A stretch of DNA of 64,000 nt from Suillus spraguei (lineage: Eukaryota > Basidiomycota > Agaricomycetes > Boletales > Suillaceae), in the NCBI GenBank assembly GCA_016800925.1, contig JABCPU010000253.1, positions 36,089-100,088 on the forward strand, read 5' to 3'. Each line of letters starts with the position of its first letter. The first letter of the stretch is position 1. A model generated the notes under the pieces. That model saw only the letters and a list, made by a program, of their open reading frames with translations. It did not search any database and was not told where the DNA came from. Both the position numbers and the translations under genes were made by a program. Shown in pieces: positions 25,391 to 36,890 of the stretch.

Positions 25391-26399
25391 AAGGTTTTGT
25401 ACGATTGATACATTGATACATGGTAACATGGCGGGTCTTGGTTTAGACGAAGTGATCAGTTTTATTATTTCGACAGAATACACCGGTTTCTTGAGTATTT
25501 AAGAGGTGAGAGCAATGACGCAGTTTCCTGGGAAGGAAGCCCATGCTCTGCTCAATCCGGTGGTGAAGGCTTGCTGACTTGAACCCCTGAAATTGGATTG
25601 GTTACGGGCATGTACCACAAAGTCACATTGATTACTACACTTGACGCTGTTAGAGTCAAGATGATGAAGTGTAATTCGCATGTTTATGGTGCGGTGAGGC
25701 GAACAAGATCCGCGAGGGGCTGTCAAAGACGTTCACATGATGCTGTACGGCGAAAATTGTTCATACCGAGGCGACAGGTAAAAAGCGGGTGTACGATAAT
25801 GCATATGGACCACCCACACAGGGTTACCTGACTGGCCGATCAGTAACCGGGCGTTATGACAGCATGCATGTTATCAAGTTGTTTTCCGCTGCTGTGTTGC
25901 CACGAGGCCAAGTGAATCATTCGGATGAGCAATGTGCTAACGTGGTGTTCATAGAGAGCGTGTAAACCTCTCTTTGAAGTGAGCTATGAAAATCTCGATA
26001 TGATTAATATTGAGATAATGCGGCCGACGCCCAGTGAAACATTTCGGAGTCAGAATTAATGACTGACAGTGCAATTGGTCCAGGCCAATCTAATACCTGT
26101 GTAAGTTTTGCCTAGGAGCATTCAAACACCAAGTACTGCCAGGGAGGCCGATTGCAATTCCAGAGATAGGATGACCTAGTTTTGACAGGAGGCCGCCATA
26201 GCATAGATACCCCCTATCCGATGTGTATTGCAAGATCCTGGTACCTCGAGAAGCATCAGGAAATGCAGCTACATAGCCCTTGAACTGATTGTCAACTTGG
26301 AAAACTGATAATAGCGATAAGATACGCCACTGACTGCTTCCAATGTGCTTGAAAGTTGTCCCAGAGTGAACTGCTATGCTAGGCGTTTGTAACCACCCC
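25391..26399. other. 3' flank of protease A, partly duplicated
   Basis: Segments at about 25400-25480 and 25640-25860 have diverged counterparts at about 30690-30790 and 31560-31850, marking the right part of the duplicated unit. No gene was seen. About 25870-26400 holds nothing recognisable. Confidence 0.5.
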
Positions 26400-27290
26400 C
26401 GCCCGCTCGAGCTAGTCTCGGCCTCCGTGAGTCCGCACCCAGCTCAAGCCAGAATCGTAAATCCCCAGTGACTTCGGTGGCCGAGCGAGGAAAATAATGA
26501 GTTTCTTAATTTGGAGTTTCATGATCGCCGCATTAGTACTGTCACCACATCCCGGCCCCAAGAAATTCCGAAAACTGTGACATCGGCGGCGGATGTGTAA
26601 GGGCAGCAATAACGGACAAGTGCAGGGTTGACGTCGGCCTGTAACCTCCGTCCCATCTTACTTCGAGTATAGAGCATGTCAATCATAGGGGTCATCGTAG
26701 ATGTCATCATGAAACGTCTGCCTATGAGACTGTCAACCGTGATTGATGACTGCGAGATATCTGGACGATGTCTTTCTAACCATTTGAAAAAATGCCCCAA
26801 GAAAATATGGTAGTCGCTGTCAACATCTCCCCGGCATAACCCAAACGTTTTCACAGGTACCCCGCATACCAACGGGTACCCCTCTTTTCGCATCGCTCTA
26901 TAGATATACAATCCCCAGCGGCGACTCGTAAACAGAATATAGGTCAAGTGCACATCTGTGCAATGCCTCCGGAGAGTTCGGAGAAGAAAGACCTCCATCT
27001 GGTCGCGGAGGAGTTTGCCAAGAGTCTACAAGGAAACGATTCTTGCGGCTGGATTTAGTCACGTCCTCCTGGAGGTTGGAAGAACTGCTAGCAAGCTGGT
27101 TGACAAACGTCGGGAAGAAATATCCACTCGTGCGCGTGCTTACGCGAGAAAAAGAACGACCCCGCGCGGCGCCAACTGTTGTTCAATGTTCCAATGGAAC
27201 CGCCAGCAGTTCCAGCATTGGCAATTTGGTCTGCTAGTCTCCAAACATTCAAAGATGGTTGCAATATTAGAAATTTAGAGAATGTTGAGC
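26400..27290 (-). pseudogene. NACHT/NLR relic 1
   Basis: Pieces in several minus-strand frames match, in order, the large NACHT gene at 39405-43557. About 27160-27000 corresponds to its FFATLVYQLATNF region. The piece YILFTSRR aligns with HILLTSRS, and FFKWLERHRPDISQ aligns with FKLLERRHPDFPQ. GRRFMMTSTM aligns with GRRFIVASTM, FLGPGCG with LLGPGLG, and LSWVRTHGGRD with the start of its Trp-Leu repeats. Stops and frameshifts are numerous and the P-loop is absent. CG dinucleotides are still present. It is a dead copy of the same NLR subfamily in the same orientation. Confidence 0.8.
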
Positions 27291-27769
27291 TCACTAGCTA
27301 AGCGTAGAGTCGTCTGTGAGGTCGCCAGTGTACTTTCGAGGTGTCTGCTAGTTTACCCTCAACTGCGCGATGAATCATGATAGAAATGCAGGACCAGACA
27401 GAGTTAAATACTCTGACTCACCCCCCTCTATCTTAACTCCTACAATTAAAAATGGCACCAAAAACTTGCATTTCGCTGTGGTCGTCGAGAACAGCTACGA
27501 GTAGAGGGGCACTGCATTGTTGTTGTCTATTTGGCAGCAAACATACTCCAACATCTAACTCTGAGACTAACTTGAAGAGCAAGCTATTCAAGACTCACTG
27601 ATTAATGTTACAAACCGGGTGCGTCGTACGTGGACCTATGACTTGGAGACACTACATGGCTTCTGTATTCTGTCACGACAACATCACGGTAGCTGTACAT
27701 CATTCTCCCCGACTTTTTGTCACTTGTGCACGAATTCATTATCAGATACCCTATAGATGGCACGCAGAC
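27291..27769. other. Intergenic between NLR relic and protease relic
   Basis: No ORF, RNA or repeat recognised. Confidence 0.4.
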
Positions 27770-28110
27770 ATTTCAGAGGCGATTACCCGCTCACATCAAC
27801 TTGAACGTCTGCCAATACGTCGATATCCTGTGTTCGGAAGGGCAATGCAGCAGGTTCACTTTGAGATTCGGTGCTCAATTCACTGTTAGACGCAGTGCTC
27901 GCTAATGTGACGATGAGCAATCTTCCAATTTTTTTGCCGTCAAATCAACTTTAATCTCACAACAGGGAAACATGAGGGTCGCCACAGAGTAGAACAGACT
28001 TTTTGACGGACGAGATACAAGGGAACATATATTCAGTACTACGGGGTGGTGTTTCGAGGACTGAGTCGAAGGAGGTTTCGCGGCAATTTCGGTACCGTGG
28101 TGGAGTTGTA
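27770..28110 (+). pseudogene. Relic of protease exon 2 (third copy)
   Basis: The DNA aligns colinearly with exon 2 of proteases A and B (23744-24040 and 28994-29290) but has drifted strongly. Recognisable pieces include gacgatgagcaa (B: gatacgatgagcaa), caacagggaaacatgag (A: caacaggcaaacatgag) and tttgacggacgagat followed by cagtactacgg. The frame is broken and both catalytic motifs are missing. It directly abuts the copied PHS1 3' end, which indicates a tandem array that once held at least three protease units. Confidence 0.75.
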
Positions 28111-28130
28111 CGTATCACTTTACGTTTTGT

Positions 28131-28260
28131 CGCTGACTCTGCGTTCCCGAAGGGCTGTGGGCAGTGTATTCGCGTATGGTGTACATGAGCTGCAGGGTGC
28201 TTCGTGTCCGTAAGAGCCGGAATTTGGGAGCGAGGACGCCATGAGTATTGGCGACAACAC
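28131..28260 (+). pseudogene. Duplicated 3' end of PHS1
   Basis: Corresponds to 22737-22867 (last intron end and last exon of PHS1). Shared pieces include gggttgtgg/gggctgtgg, gatgtattcgc/cagtgtattcgc and ttgggagcgag. The acceptor and frame are lost, so this is a passenger of the segmental duplication and not a gene. Confidence 0.75.
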
Positions 28261-28329
28261 GAAGCGTCACTATTCACAATACCTTGGTCTGACTTTATGA
28301 TATTATCAAGCCTCGAGTCATCCTTCACT

Positions 28330-28545
28330 ATTTGTGTAGTGCAACCCGATATGTAAGGTCGTCCACAATTCAAGGAAGACTTTGCATATCGTGCTTCACA
28401 CACAAGCACACATGGAGTTCTGCGGGCAGAGTGGGTCGATTTTTATAAAGGTTCCGTTGAAAAGCTCCCGCTAACGAGCTAGCAGCAGCAGCAGCATATT
28501 GTTCCGAACTCGGTGACGTGAGTGTCAATTACTAGATGTTGGGCT
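28330..28545 (+). pseudogene. Orphan exon-like segment, copy 2
   Basis: Diverged copy of 22946-23155. Both contain tagtgcaaccc, a gtgggtcg/gtgagtcgc donor-like site followed by tttttat/ttttat, and end with gatgtgagt/gacgtgagt. The reading frame of copy 1 is not preserved, so the element is decaying here. Confidence 0.45.
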
Positions 28546-28687
28546 TCAGTCAGATGCATAGGGTTGTTTTCGTGTGTTTTTCAATACATTATCTTGATCT
28601 GGGCTGGTAAGTTCTCTAATTGTTATGTTGCAGCAAAAAGCAGTGTATTGAAGCGTGCTGCCAGTCTAGATCGGAATTCTATATCTG

Positions 28688-28698
28688 GTTTAAAAGAC
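28688..28698 (+). promoter_or_regulatory. TATA-like element of protease B
   Basis: Identical 11-base gtttaaaagac, 46 bases before the ATG, conserved with protease A (23448-23458). Confidence 0.5.
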
Positions 28699-28743
28699 CT
28701 TGTTTCAGCTCCGGCTCGCGTCATCCTTCCTTCACCCTTTACC

Positions 28744-30670
28744 ATGTCTTCCACCATACTTCCTCGGTTCCCTCTTCCCTTTCTCCTCCTGACCGCAGGC
28801 GCGTTAGGCTTTCCTATGTATGACACGGCACCCCCGATGTATGTGCGTGTGATCCCTTCGGAATGTTCAACCACACCTAGGGCTGGTACAGCTCGACCGT
28901 CACAGTTGAAATCGACATTCCAATCTTCAATCCGCAGGTCGCGGTGAGTTTCTCTCGTATGCAATATTCTACAAGACTAACTTGTATACCTAGATGGCCG
29001 AGTTGAAAGCCATCAAACTAAAATATGTCAATGCACAAGATATTATAGCTGGCAAGAACCTCGTGGTGCTACCAGATGCACTTTCAGACCCCAGGCTCGA
29101 TGCGTTATCAGACGCGGCGCTCACCGATACGATGAGCAAACTCTCTGGTTTTGCGTTGTCCGAATCAACCCCAACAACACATCAAGCCAACATGAGCTTT
29201 TCTGCAATGAATGCCGCCGCTCAGAGTGCGACGGACCCTCTGACGGACGAGATAGTTGGGAACATCGATCTCCAGTACTACGGCTCAGTCGGGTTTGGGA
29301 ATGAGACACATCCGCGACAGCTTTCAGTGATCATAGACACGGGCTCTGCGGACCTTTGGATCCCTGTGGATTGTGGAGATTGTGCGAACCCACAATATGA
29401 AGCTAATGCGAGTTCAACGTACACAGATACTGGGAATCCATTCAATGTGACTTACGTGCGCCTATCTCTCCCATTATCTTGGTGCAGGCTTGATGTTGCA
29501 GGCTTGATGTTGCTCAGGGATCCGGCAATGTAGGAGGCACCCTTGCGCATGATACGATCAGTATTGGTAGTCTGGAGATCGATCAGCAATACTTTGGTGC
29601 CGTCACTCACGTGTCGAGTGACTTCAACGACGATCCTATTTCCGGCCTCATCGGGCTTGGTTTCAGCTCTATTGCGACGTCAGGGAAGCCAACGTTCTTC
29701 GAGAACTTGATCATGCAGGAAAAGGTCTCAGCACCATTCTTCTCTGTATATTTGACAAGAGGAAAGGCGAGCGGGTCGATGGTGTGTGTCGTGCTTTAGT
29801 TTGATATGATCGGTGATCGAGATGATATGGATATGTTAGATAACTCTGGGAGGTTACGATGTGTCGAAGGCAGTGGGACCTTTGACATGGGTCCCAGTCA
29901 TTTCCAAGGTTGCTCTTCCTATGTCTTTATGCTTCCCGTCTAACTAGTCCCCATCGGCAGACCTACTGGACAGTACAATTCAACGGAGCTATCGTCGAAG
30001 GGAAAAACGTGACTGGTGACCTCCATGCGGTAAGGTTCAGCCCGTCAGCCGCATCTGAGCTCAGTTCCACTTTGATTCTCCTGCATAGGCGATTGACACA
30101 GGTACTACTTTAATATACCTCTCGCAGACGGTAGCATCTGCCATCTATGCCAATGTCAGTCCCTCGTTCTTTGCTTCTCTTGTCAACCTTGCTGACGAGT
30201 CATAGATACCCGGGGCTGGTCCCGCAGAAAACTACGACTCCAATTTCTTCTCCTTTCCATGCAACTCCAATCCCACGATTTCATTCTTGCTTGGTGGGTA
30301 CGACTTCGACCTTAGCATGCAGGACTTCAATCTCGGACAAGATGGAGATGGGTCAAAGTAAGTTGATGTGTCTTGATCTAATGCACACTGCCTGAGCGAG
30401 CACAGAAACTGCGTCGGAGGAATCGTCGGGATGGACGATACATTCATGGAAGGATTTGCCATCATCGGTAAGTTGTCTGGGTATTTGGTTCATTATGTTG
30501 AATGTGTGTTGATGTCCCGTGTTGCAGGGGATGAGTTTCTGAAATCATGTGAGTGCTGTCTTGTTTGCGTGAGTTTGATCTGGAACACTCGCCGTCCAGG
30601 GTACTCGGTGTATGATTACTCCCACGGCGCGCGGGTGGGTTTCGCGCCCAGTGTTAATAACGCGCAGTAG
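28744..30670 (+). CDS. Secreted pepsin-like aspartic peptidase (A1), copy B, both active sites intact
   Basis: Paralogue of protease A with the same intron positions, plus a proposed extra one. Exons: 28744-28842, 28881-28943, 28994-29455, 29518-29781, 29840-29908, 29961-30029, 30089-30154, 30206-30357, 30406-30467, 30528-30548, 30600-30670; about 465 aa. The N-terminus has a signal peptide (PRFPLPFLLLTAGALG) and a propeptide. The active sites IIDTGSADLWIPVD (about D169) and AIDTGTTLIYL (about D345) are canonical, and YGSG lies after the third acceptor. Exon 1 has an insertion of two bases and an in-frame TAG relative to copy A. Removing a 38-base GT-AG intron (28843-28880) repairs it. Otherwise exon 1 is frameshifted. 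Likely secreted and active if spliced so. Confidence 0.88.
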
Positions 30671-32091
30671 GATATTTGGAATTCTTGATGACTCTATGGA
30701 CACTGGCGTGTCTAAGTTTGGGAAAGATGGGTGGACCGGGTCTGCTTGAGTAGACGGTATCATTGGTTATTATTACTTCGACGGACTTCACATTATACCA
30801 AAATATACAATCTGAATGCAGAGAGGTGTAGATCAGAGCCTTTGTTCTACAGTCGATCGATGTGAACCACAACAAGGAACCATGTAGTGCCATTCTGTCA
30901 ACTTCAAGTTTTAAAGTAACAGCACCAATACACAATGGCTATTAATACTTGGCTAGACTGACTGCAGATTACATCAATATTACACAATATGAACGTCAAG
31001 AAGTACGAGGAAGTACGGTGTGTTGTACAAGAAGCGACAACAGGTGACCGGTGCGATTCTATCAACGTCATCAAGTAGTCATATAGTGACCCCACGGATG
31101 AAAAATAACGCCAGTTCTCCCTGGGAAAGAAGTTTACACTCTGCTCACAGGGGTAACCTTGTGGTATTACTCACCTTGAACGTTAACCCCTGAAAGAAGC
31201 TGACTGATATCAATCTCACGACATCGATCACGACGAGGTGAGGTAGAGTGAGGTGCACCGAAACTGTTAACATCAAGCCGTCGCAGTTCCCGATATTGAT
31301 CGCTGTGTGAAGAAATTGAGCATATTCAGAGCTATATATATATGCTCTCGGTGTCCCTTCTCAGAGACCGATCAAAGCGTGCTTAGCTAGTGAGGTTGGC
31401 AGTGATCACCGTCAAGTCTACTCAGTAATCACATCTCCATTTCCCCTTGCTAGCGCTTGTTCGTGTATAGCACCGGGAGCTACAGCGTGAACTATATCCG
31501 GGTGGCGGCGGACATGAACTACACGGTGACGGTGATCGTTCTAACACACTGCACTTGAAGCGGTCGGAGTGACAACCTTGGCGTTGAAGAGTGTGATTTG
31601 TAGAGGTGCGGTGTGGCGTTGCGACCATTCTGGCGAGGAGACGACTGTCTACACGTGTTCATGATCAAGATCCGCGAGAGGTAGCCACATACGTGATGCT
31701 GTACAGCAGAGTGTTTCATACCTGGGTGGGTGCACCACCGTACAGGATGGGAATGGCTACCAGAAGTATCTATGACAGCATGACCACCGTAAAGGCAAGG
31801 GTGTTCCTTATGCTGTGTCGCCACGAGGCCAAGTTAAATTACCTGGTATGACTCATCAGAAATAAAAAGAGGATGAGTCGAAGAAGAGAATGATTCGGAT
31901 AAAAGCCGAAATGCACGCTTTAAGTTCGATGGGTCAATGATGCGCATGATCGCATCGTTTTGGTTCATGACCGCAGCAGACAGACTCAAGAGGTGGTGTG
32001 ACGCGTGACCTCACTTTGAAAAGCGATAGAGTATATATGGAAATCTCGATTATCGCTGTCCCTCCACCTCAACAACCACAACTGACCTTCC
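30671..32091. other. Duplicated 3' flank of protease B and PBS2 promoter
   Basis: Contains diverged copies of the protease A 3' flank (about 30690-30790 and 31560-31850). An isolated TATA-rich run (tatatatatat, about 31333-31343) has no gene I can assign. Nothing else is recognisable. Confidence 0.5.
32032..32037 (+). promoter_or_regulatory. TATA box of PBS2
   Basis: tatata (within gtatatatgg) lies 54 bases before the PBS2 ATG, with a C/A-rich leader following. Confidence 0.4.
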
Positions 32092-34074
32092 ATGCAGCCA
32101 GATTCTGCGTCCGTTCAGGACGACATCTCTTCTTATAATGCTCCTAGACCTGCCCCAGTTCCTGTCTCGTCTCAGAGACCAGCACCACGTCCGCCACCAA
32201 CTTCGGGTGGTGGTGCTCCCCGTAACACTTTAAGTGGTCTACTCGCAAACAGAGCAGGAAATGCTCCGATACCCCCTTCATTGCAGGCAAAAATGACAGC
32301 AGTATGTATTTTGCTTTGCATCTTTGGTTTCACTCAAAATTTTCATTCTTGTGTTTGACCTACTTGTTCAGATGTTGAACCGCGGACTACCTGCGTCCGG
32401 TTCGGCCCCTCCCCCTACCGATTTCGCAGTAAATGCGCAGCAACATACTTCCATGAACGAATCGAGCCATCCTATTCTTCAATCTTCTCACTCTGCTTCA
32501 CCAAGCTCGTCATCAGCTGCCACACGCGCTCGCGGACGTGGTGGCAGTGTTGCTGCTGTGGGGAGACGCAATAAACCAGGATTAAAATTATCCGACATAA
32601 ACCCTGAAACAGGAGGCGGTGCTATCGGTGCAGGGCTTGGAGCAGGGCGTCCATCGCTAGCAGAAGCCATGAGAGGGCCCTCATCATTTGACACTCCGTT
32701 TTCAAATTTCAATAGGATCGTGTGCGTATCTCTCTCTTTTTTCGCTATCATGAGTTAAATCCAACTTCTTCCCCCTTTTAGTGATCCTTCTGGACGCCTC
32801 AACTTCGCCGGGAAAGCCGTTCTCCATGCTTCGGGTGTCGATTTTTCCAATGGATCATCTTACGCTATAAATATGCAACAGCTCATTCTCGAGCAGGAAC
32901 TCGGCCGCGGTAACTATGGCACAGTCAAGAAGGTTCTTCATCTCCCGACAAAGGTCGAAATGGCTATGAAGGTTCGACCCCTGACACGTTTTTGATCCCC
33001 CTTATCTAAACAATACTTTCAGGAAATTCGTCTCGAGCTGGACTCCACTAAACTCAATGGAATATTAATGGAGTTGGACATCCTGCACCGCGCCGTAAGC
33101 TCATACATTGTGGAATTCTACGGTGCCTTCTTCGTGGAATCATGCGTGTACTATTGCATGGAGTACATGGATGGTGGTTCGCTGGCTTCTTTGTGTTGCT
33201 TTCCGAATGGTAATGTTTCTCTGCCGCCAAGTTTATCTTCCAGTCCAGGCTCTGCATGGACGTCTAGCCCTCCACCACTTGCCGATGAGCATCTCTGCTG
33301 CATTGCTTCATCCATGACGCATGGACTAGAATTCCTCAAAACTGAACTTGGTGTCATGCACCGGGATGTCAAACCTACGAACGTCCTTGTGAATTGCAAG
33401 GGCGAAGTGAAGCTTTGCGATTTCGGTGTTAGCGGACAGTTGGAGAAGAGCATTGCGAAGACAAATGTTGGTTGTCAAAGTTACATGGCTGTATGTTTCT
33501 ACTTCTGACTAGTACTGAACTCTATTGATCGTGCTTCCGCAGCCCGAGAGAATTAAGGGTTCTTCACCATCTGGATCTAATATGGAAGATGCCTTCACTT
33601 CATACACGGTCAGTGCAGATGTATGGTCCCTGGGCCTGTCGATCGTTGAAATTGCGCGAGGAAGGTGTGCCCTAGTTGGCTGTATTTTTAGCGCGGAACA
33701 ACTGACCGATAGATAGATACCCATACCCTCCGGAAACTTATGAGAATGTATTTGCACAGCTAAGTGCTATCGTGGACGGTGAAGCACCTGGATTGCCAGA
33801 AGATGAGGAATTCGCAGACGAAGAAGTCGAGGTTTATACTCAGGATAATGGCGCGTCACCAGGACAGTCCAACTTCATGCGCAAGGGAAAGCGAAAATGG
33901 TCTCCAGAGGCGCGGGACTGGGTTCGACAGTGCCTTATCAAGAATGCAAATCAGCGAGCCACTTACAAGGAGTTGCTTGAACATCCATGGATGCAGGCTA
34001 ACAAACATCGAAGCATTGATATGGTGAGTTGGGTAGCAAAGGCGATCGAATGGCGGGATCGGGGAGGGCGATAA
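32092..34074 (+). CDS. PBS2: MAP kinase kinase of the HOG stress pathway (565 aa)
   Basis: Cytoplasmic MAPKK expected to phosphorylate the Hog1 MAPK in osmotic and oxidative stress. Six exons: 32092-32301, 32372-32721, 32782-32971, 33023-33490, 33543-33664, 33717-34074. The N-terminal 190 residues are disordered and Pro/Ser/Gly-rich. The kinase domain has ELGRGNYGTVKKV, the ATP lysine about K250 (VEMAMK), HRDVKPTN (D365), DFGVSG (D383) and the activation segment SIAKTNVGCQSYMAPERI (phosphosites about S393 and T397). That segment and FAGKAVLHASGVDFSNG before the domain are diagnostic for Pbs2. A Ser/Pro-rich insert sits between the hinge and helix E (about 313-335), as in other fungal Pbs2 proteins. 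Confidence 0.96.
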
Positions 34075-34644
34075 GTCAGTATTGCACCATGCACCCCTAT
34101 CTGCATATTTCGTTGCACATTGCCTTTTCTCCACGTAGATACTCGACACATACCGCCATCACTTTACCCAACATTATCTTTACTCACATGTATTATCACT
34201 CACACTCGCGCATTGATGCTGGTCGTTGACATACCCTAATCCTCTCTTTTATGTTGACGTTGTCCATTATTTCCTCGTTCTCTTTGGATTGCAGTAGACC
34301 ATAGGCCATTATATTGTGTTTCACAGGCAGTGTAGCTTTAGTTTGGACTTGCAATTAATGGGACCGGTTGTTTGGTTGTGTTAGCATTCAAAGGTGTCAC
34401 GTCACCATACTCTTTCAAGGTTCTCTTTCAATTGGAGCATTTGTGTTTTTAGATCACATCGGCTCGAGCCGAAGGTTTCAAGCTGTTGTCACTCCACCAA
34501 GGTGCTTGCTTATCCAGTAGCGTGTGTGTTGTCCGATTATACTCACATTCCACAGTCGTCCTCAGCTTCGTGCTGTTTCTTTGCGCGGCCTGGTCTTTTT
34601 TCCGCGGTGCACTTTTTCGCCAGTCCAAAAATCCATTCTCTACC
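34075..34644. other. PBS2 3' flank and BAG-gene promoter
   Basis: T-rich non-coding sequence. An open frame upstream of and in frame with the BAG gene (from about 34486) contains a hydrophobic run but no ATG, so I treat it as 5' UTR. Confidence 0.45.
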
Positions 34645-35398
34645 ATGATTCATGTCAAATGGGACCGGGAGACCCTGCATTTTCCATTGCCTCCTCCGGA
34701 GACTAAGCTTGGAAAACTGAGAACAGACCTAGCAGAATATACCCACCTTCCTCTCGGATCCTTCAAGCTCATCCACGCCGGAGCTGTGATGAAGGATGAT
34801 TCCGTGCCACGTATGTAGACCCATGTGTTTTCAGCTTGCTGCCTCAACTTAATATCTCGCAGTGACAGCTTATAAAATACGCGAGAACTCTACTATTGCG
34901 CTGATCGGCGGCCATTCGCTTCCATCAGCACCGACATCTGCACCATCGTCCAGACCACAACCTAAAGTGAAAGAGCCTCCAACAGAACAAAGTACTATCA
35001 CTGCTATCCGAACCGAGCTCGATCGTGTACGGACAACACTAGTACCGGATGTTGACGCGTTGGTCAGCGCTCTTGCTCCATCTGTAGCCACAACCGTGTC
35101 ATCTCCCACGTTTACTCCAACACCCACATCAGGAAGTGCACCAACGCAATCATCTAGCTCCACTGCACAACCTCCTCATCTCCCCCCTCCACATCCTACG
35201 CCCACTTCTGATTCATCGAAACCCACTGCATCGGATCACACGCGTTTATCCGAACTTCTTCTGCAGTCGTTGTTGCGTCTTGATGCTATGCATCTGGCAG
35301 GATCGGATTGGCCTGAGGCCCGAGCGGAACGGAAAGCTGCCGTTCGTGAGGTTCAGGGAGTGCTTGATCGGTTAGATGGTGCTTGGTCGGCACGGTGA
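34645..35398 (+). CDS. Ubiquitin-like/BAG-domain Hsp70 co-chaperone (about 233 aa)
   Basis: BAG1-like nucleotide-exchange factor for Hsp70. Two exons: 34645-34810 and 34863-35398. Residues 1-75 form a ubiquitin-like fold (MIHVKWDRETLHFPLPP, then LIHAGAVMKDDS and IALIGG). A linker rich in Pro/Ser/Thr is inserted in the middle of the second half. The BAG helices are ITAIRTELDRVRTTLVPDVD and, after the linker, RLSELLLQSLLRLDAM through EVQGVLDRLDGAW. The stop TGA overlaps a perfect donor (GTGAGT at 35395); splicing to 35447 would replace the last Arg with RKTTR and a new stop. Both ends are plausible. Confidence 0.85.
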
Positions 35399-35939
35399 GT
35401 GCGGGTATCTATGTCGGGTTTACCTGGATATATGGATGGTTAGCAAGACCACTAGATGATGTGTTTTGGACTCCGGATGGCACATACCTTGATATGTGGC
35501 GGAACTTTTTATTTTTATCCTCGAGGTTCCATGCCTTGTCGGCCCATGCAAATCGTACTGTGCTTTAATTCGCATTCGACTGGAAGAGTCTAAGACCGGA
35601 CTTCGACTTTAGCTAACCCGAAGGCTCGAATTGTTGCGTGCTACGTCGTGACCGACTGGGCCAGGCCACCGACACTGCACAATCTCTAAATATGGATTTA
35701 CAGAAGTTTTGACCTGGCCTATAGCCAGAATTTGCTTCACTTTGCGAATAGAATGCACCACTTATTGCACAGCTCTGAAGTGTGCAATGTGAGCGTGACG
35801 GATGCGCGTTGGATGTGCTCACACTCCCTTTGACAACAGTCACTGAGGTTATTTTACATAAACTGGGAGAATTTACTCTAATACAATATGCTCTCTAGTA
35901 CACTGAAATTAAGGCTCGATTGAAAAGAGCAATTGGAAT
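35399..35939. other. 3' flank of the BAG gene
   Basis: No ORF, RNA or repeat recognised apart from the alternative last exon mentioned for the BAG gene. Confidence 0.4.
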
Positions 35940-36890
35940 TGAAATACGCCTGTATCGTGGCAGTGGTGGTCAACACTCTGTCCTCGGCCTGGTATCCGTT
36001 GTCCCGGATCTGCACCGAGTCTCGTCTGCTCCTCCTGCCCTCTCGCGGGTCTCGTAGATGCTGGGATCACAGCCAGCGTTGCCACTCTGTAAGGCTTGTT
36101 TTTCAGTTGGTCAGGAAATGCAAATGATAAGGTTGATAAAAGCGAGACTTCGAGCGAAGACGAGAGACTTTCGGACGGAAGCGTGCGAAACATCAAGGTA
36201 TGGAAAAGGGAAAGAGAAACAAGCGTACAAAGTCGGAATTACTGATGCAACTATTGTTCCACACGCTTGGTCTGCAGCCAGGAATACCTATCTAAGATCT
36301 GTAGCCAGTACCGGGCAACTGGACTGCAATCTCCCCGAAGCCACAGCAGACATCTCATAATTGGCAGCGGTTCTGGCGCACTAACAACGAAGTAATATAT
36401 GTGGATCTTCGAGTTTCATAGCTTGGCTCTGCTTCGTTAATTCTGGAAACGCGTCGAGAAGGGCTATGCTTGCCAGAATCTTTGACAGAAAGAGGAAAGT
36501 GAAGTGCGACTCGCGAGTAAGGAGTACTATGGGGTGAAGACATATGGTGTACTTGAGGGTGGCTGCAGTTTGAATGGACGAGTGAGTGATAGATATTCAT
36601 AGGGAGAGTGCTGTCTATAGGAATATCCATGACGAACCATAGCTGCGTCAGTGCTGTTGCAAAGAACCAAGAGTCTGCAAGGGCATTAACAACGAAGTAT
36701 CCCCACTTGGGATCGGCACATGTGGAGAGGATGCAGTCGTATAGTTTGTAGCAGCTCGCTCGTTAGCTCGAGCAAGAGCTGCAGCCGATCACGAGGATCA
36801 TTGTCTCCATGAGATGCATACCCGCTCGAATTGCAAGCCGGTTGGGTTGTTCCCTCGATGGTCGTGGAAGATCACAGAATAATAAGTCAT
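35940..36890 (-). pseudogene. NACHT/NLR relic 2
   Basis: Best-preserved part is 36630-36355: MDIPIDSTLPMNIYHSLV matches VDIPIDTSLSVNIHHSSI of the large NLR gene. HHMSSPHS and a trailing LHFPLSVKDSGK match HDMPSPHS and NFSLSLMMKEIPE. Upstream (about 36810-36740) a piece matching NDPYDRLQLMLKLTTELL is readable. Downstream, around 36050-35990, a degenerate repeat unit (RRDSVQIRDNG, for GRDWLQTRGGL) marks former Trp-Leu repeats. Frames are broken throughout and the NACHT core is gone. Confidence 0.72.

Noticed and set aside
34486..34644. N-terminal membrane anchor for the BAG protein (as in yeast Snl1)
   Set aside because: The upstream hydrophobic stretch is in frame but has no ATG. The ubiquitin-like domain starts normally at 34645.
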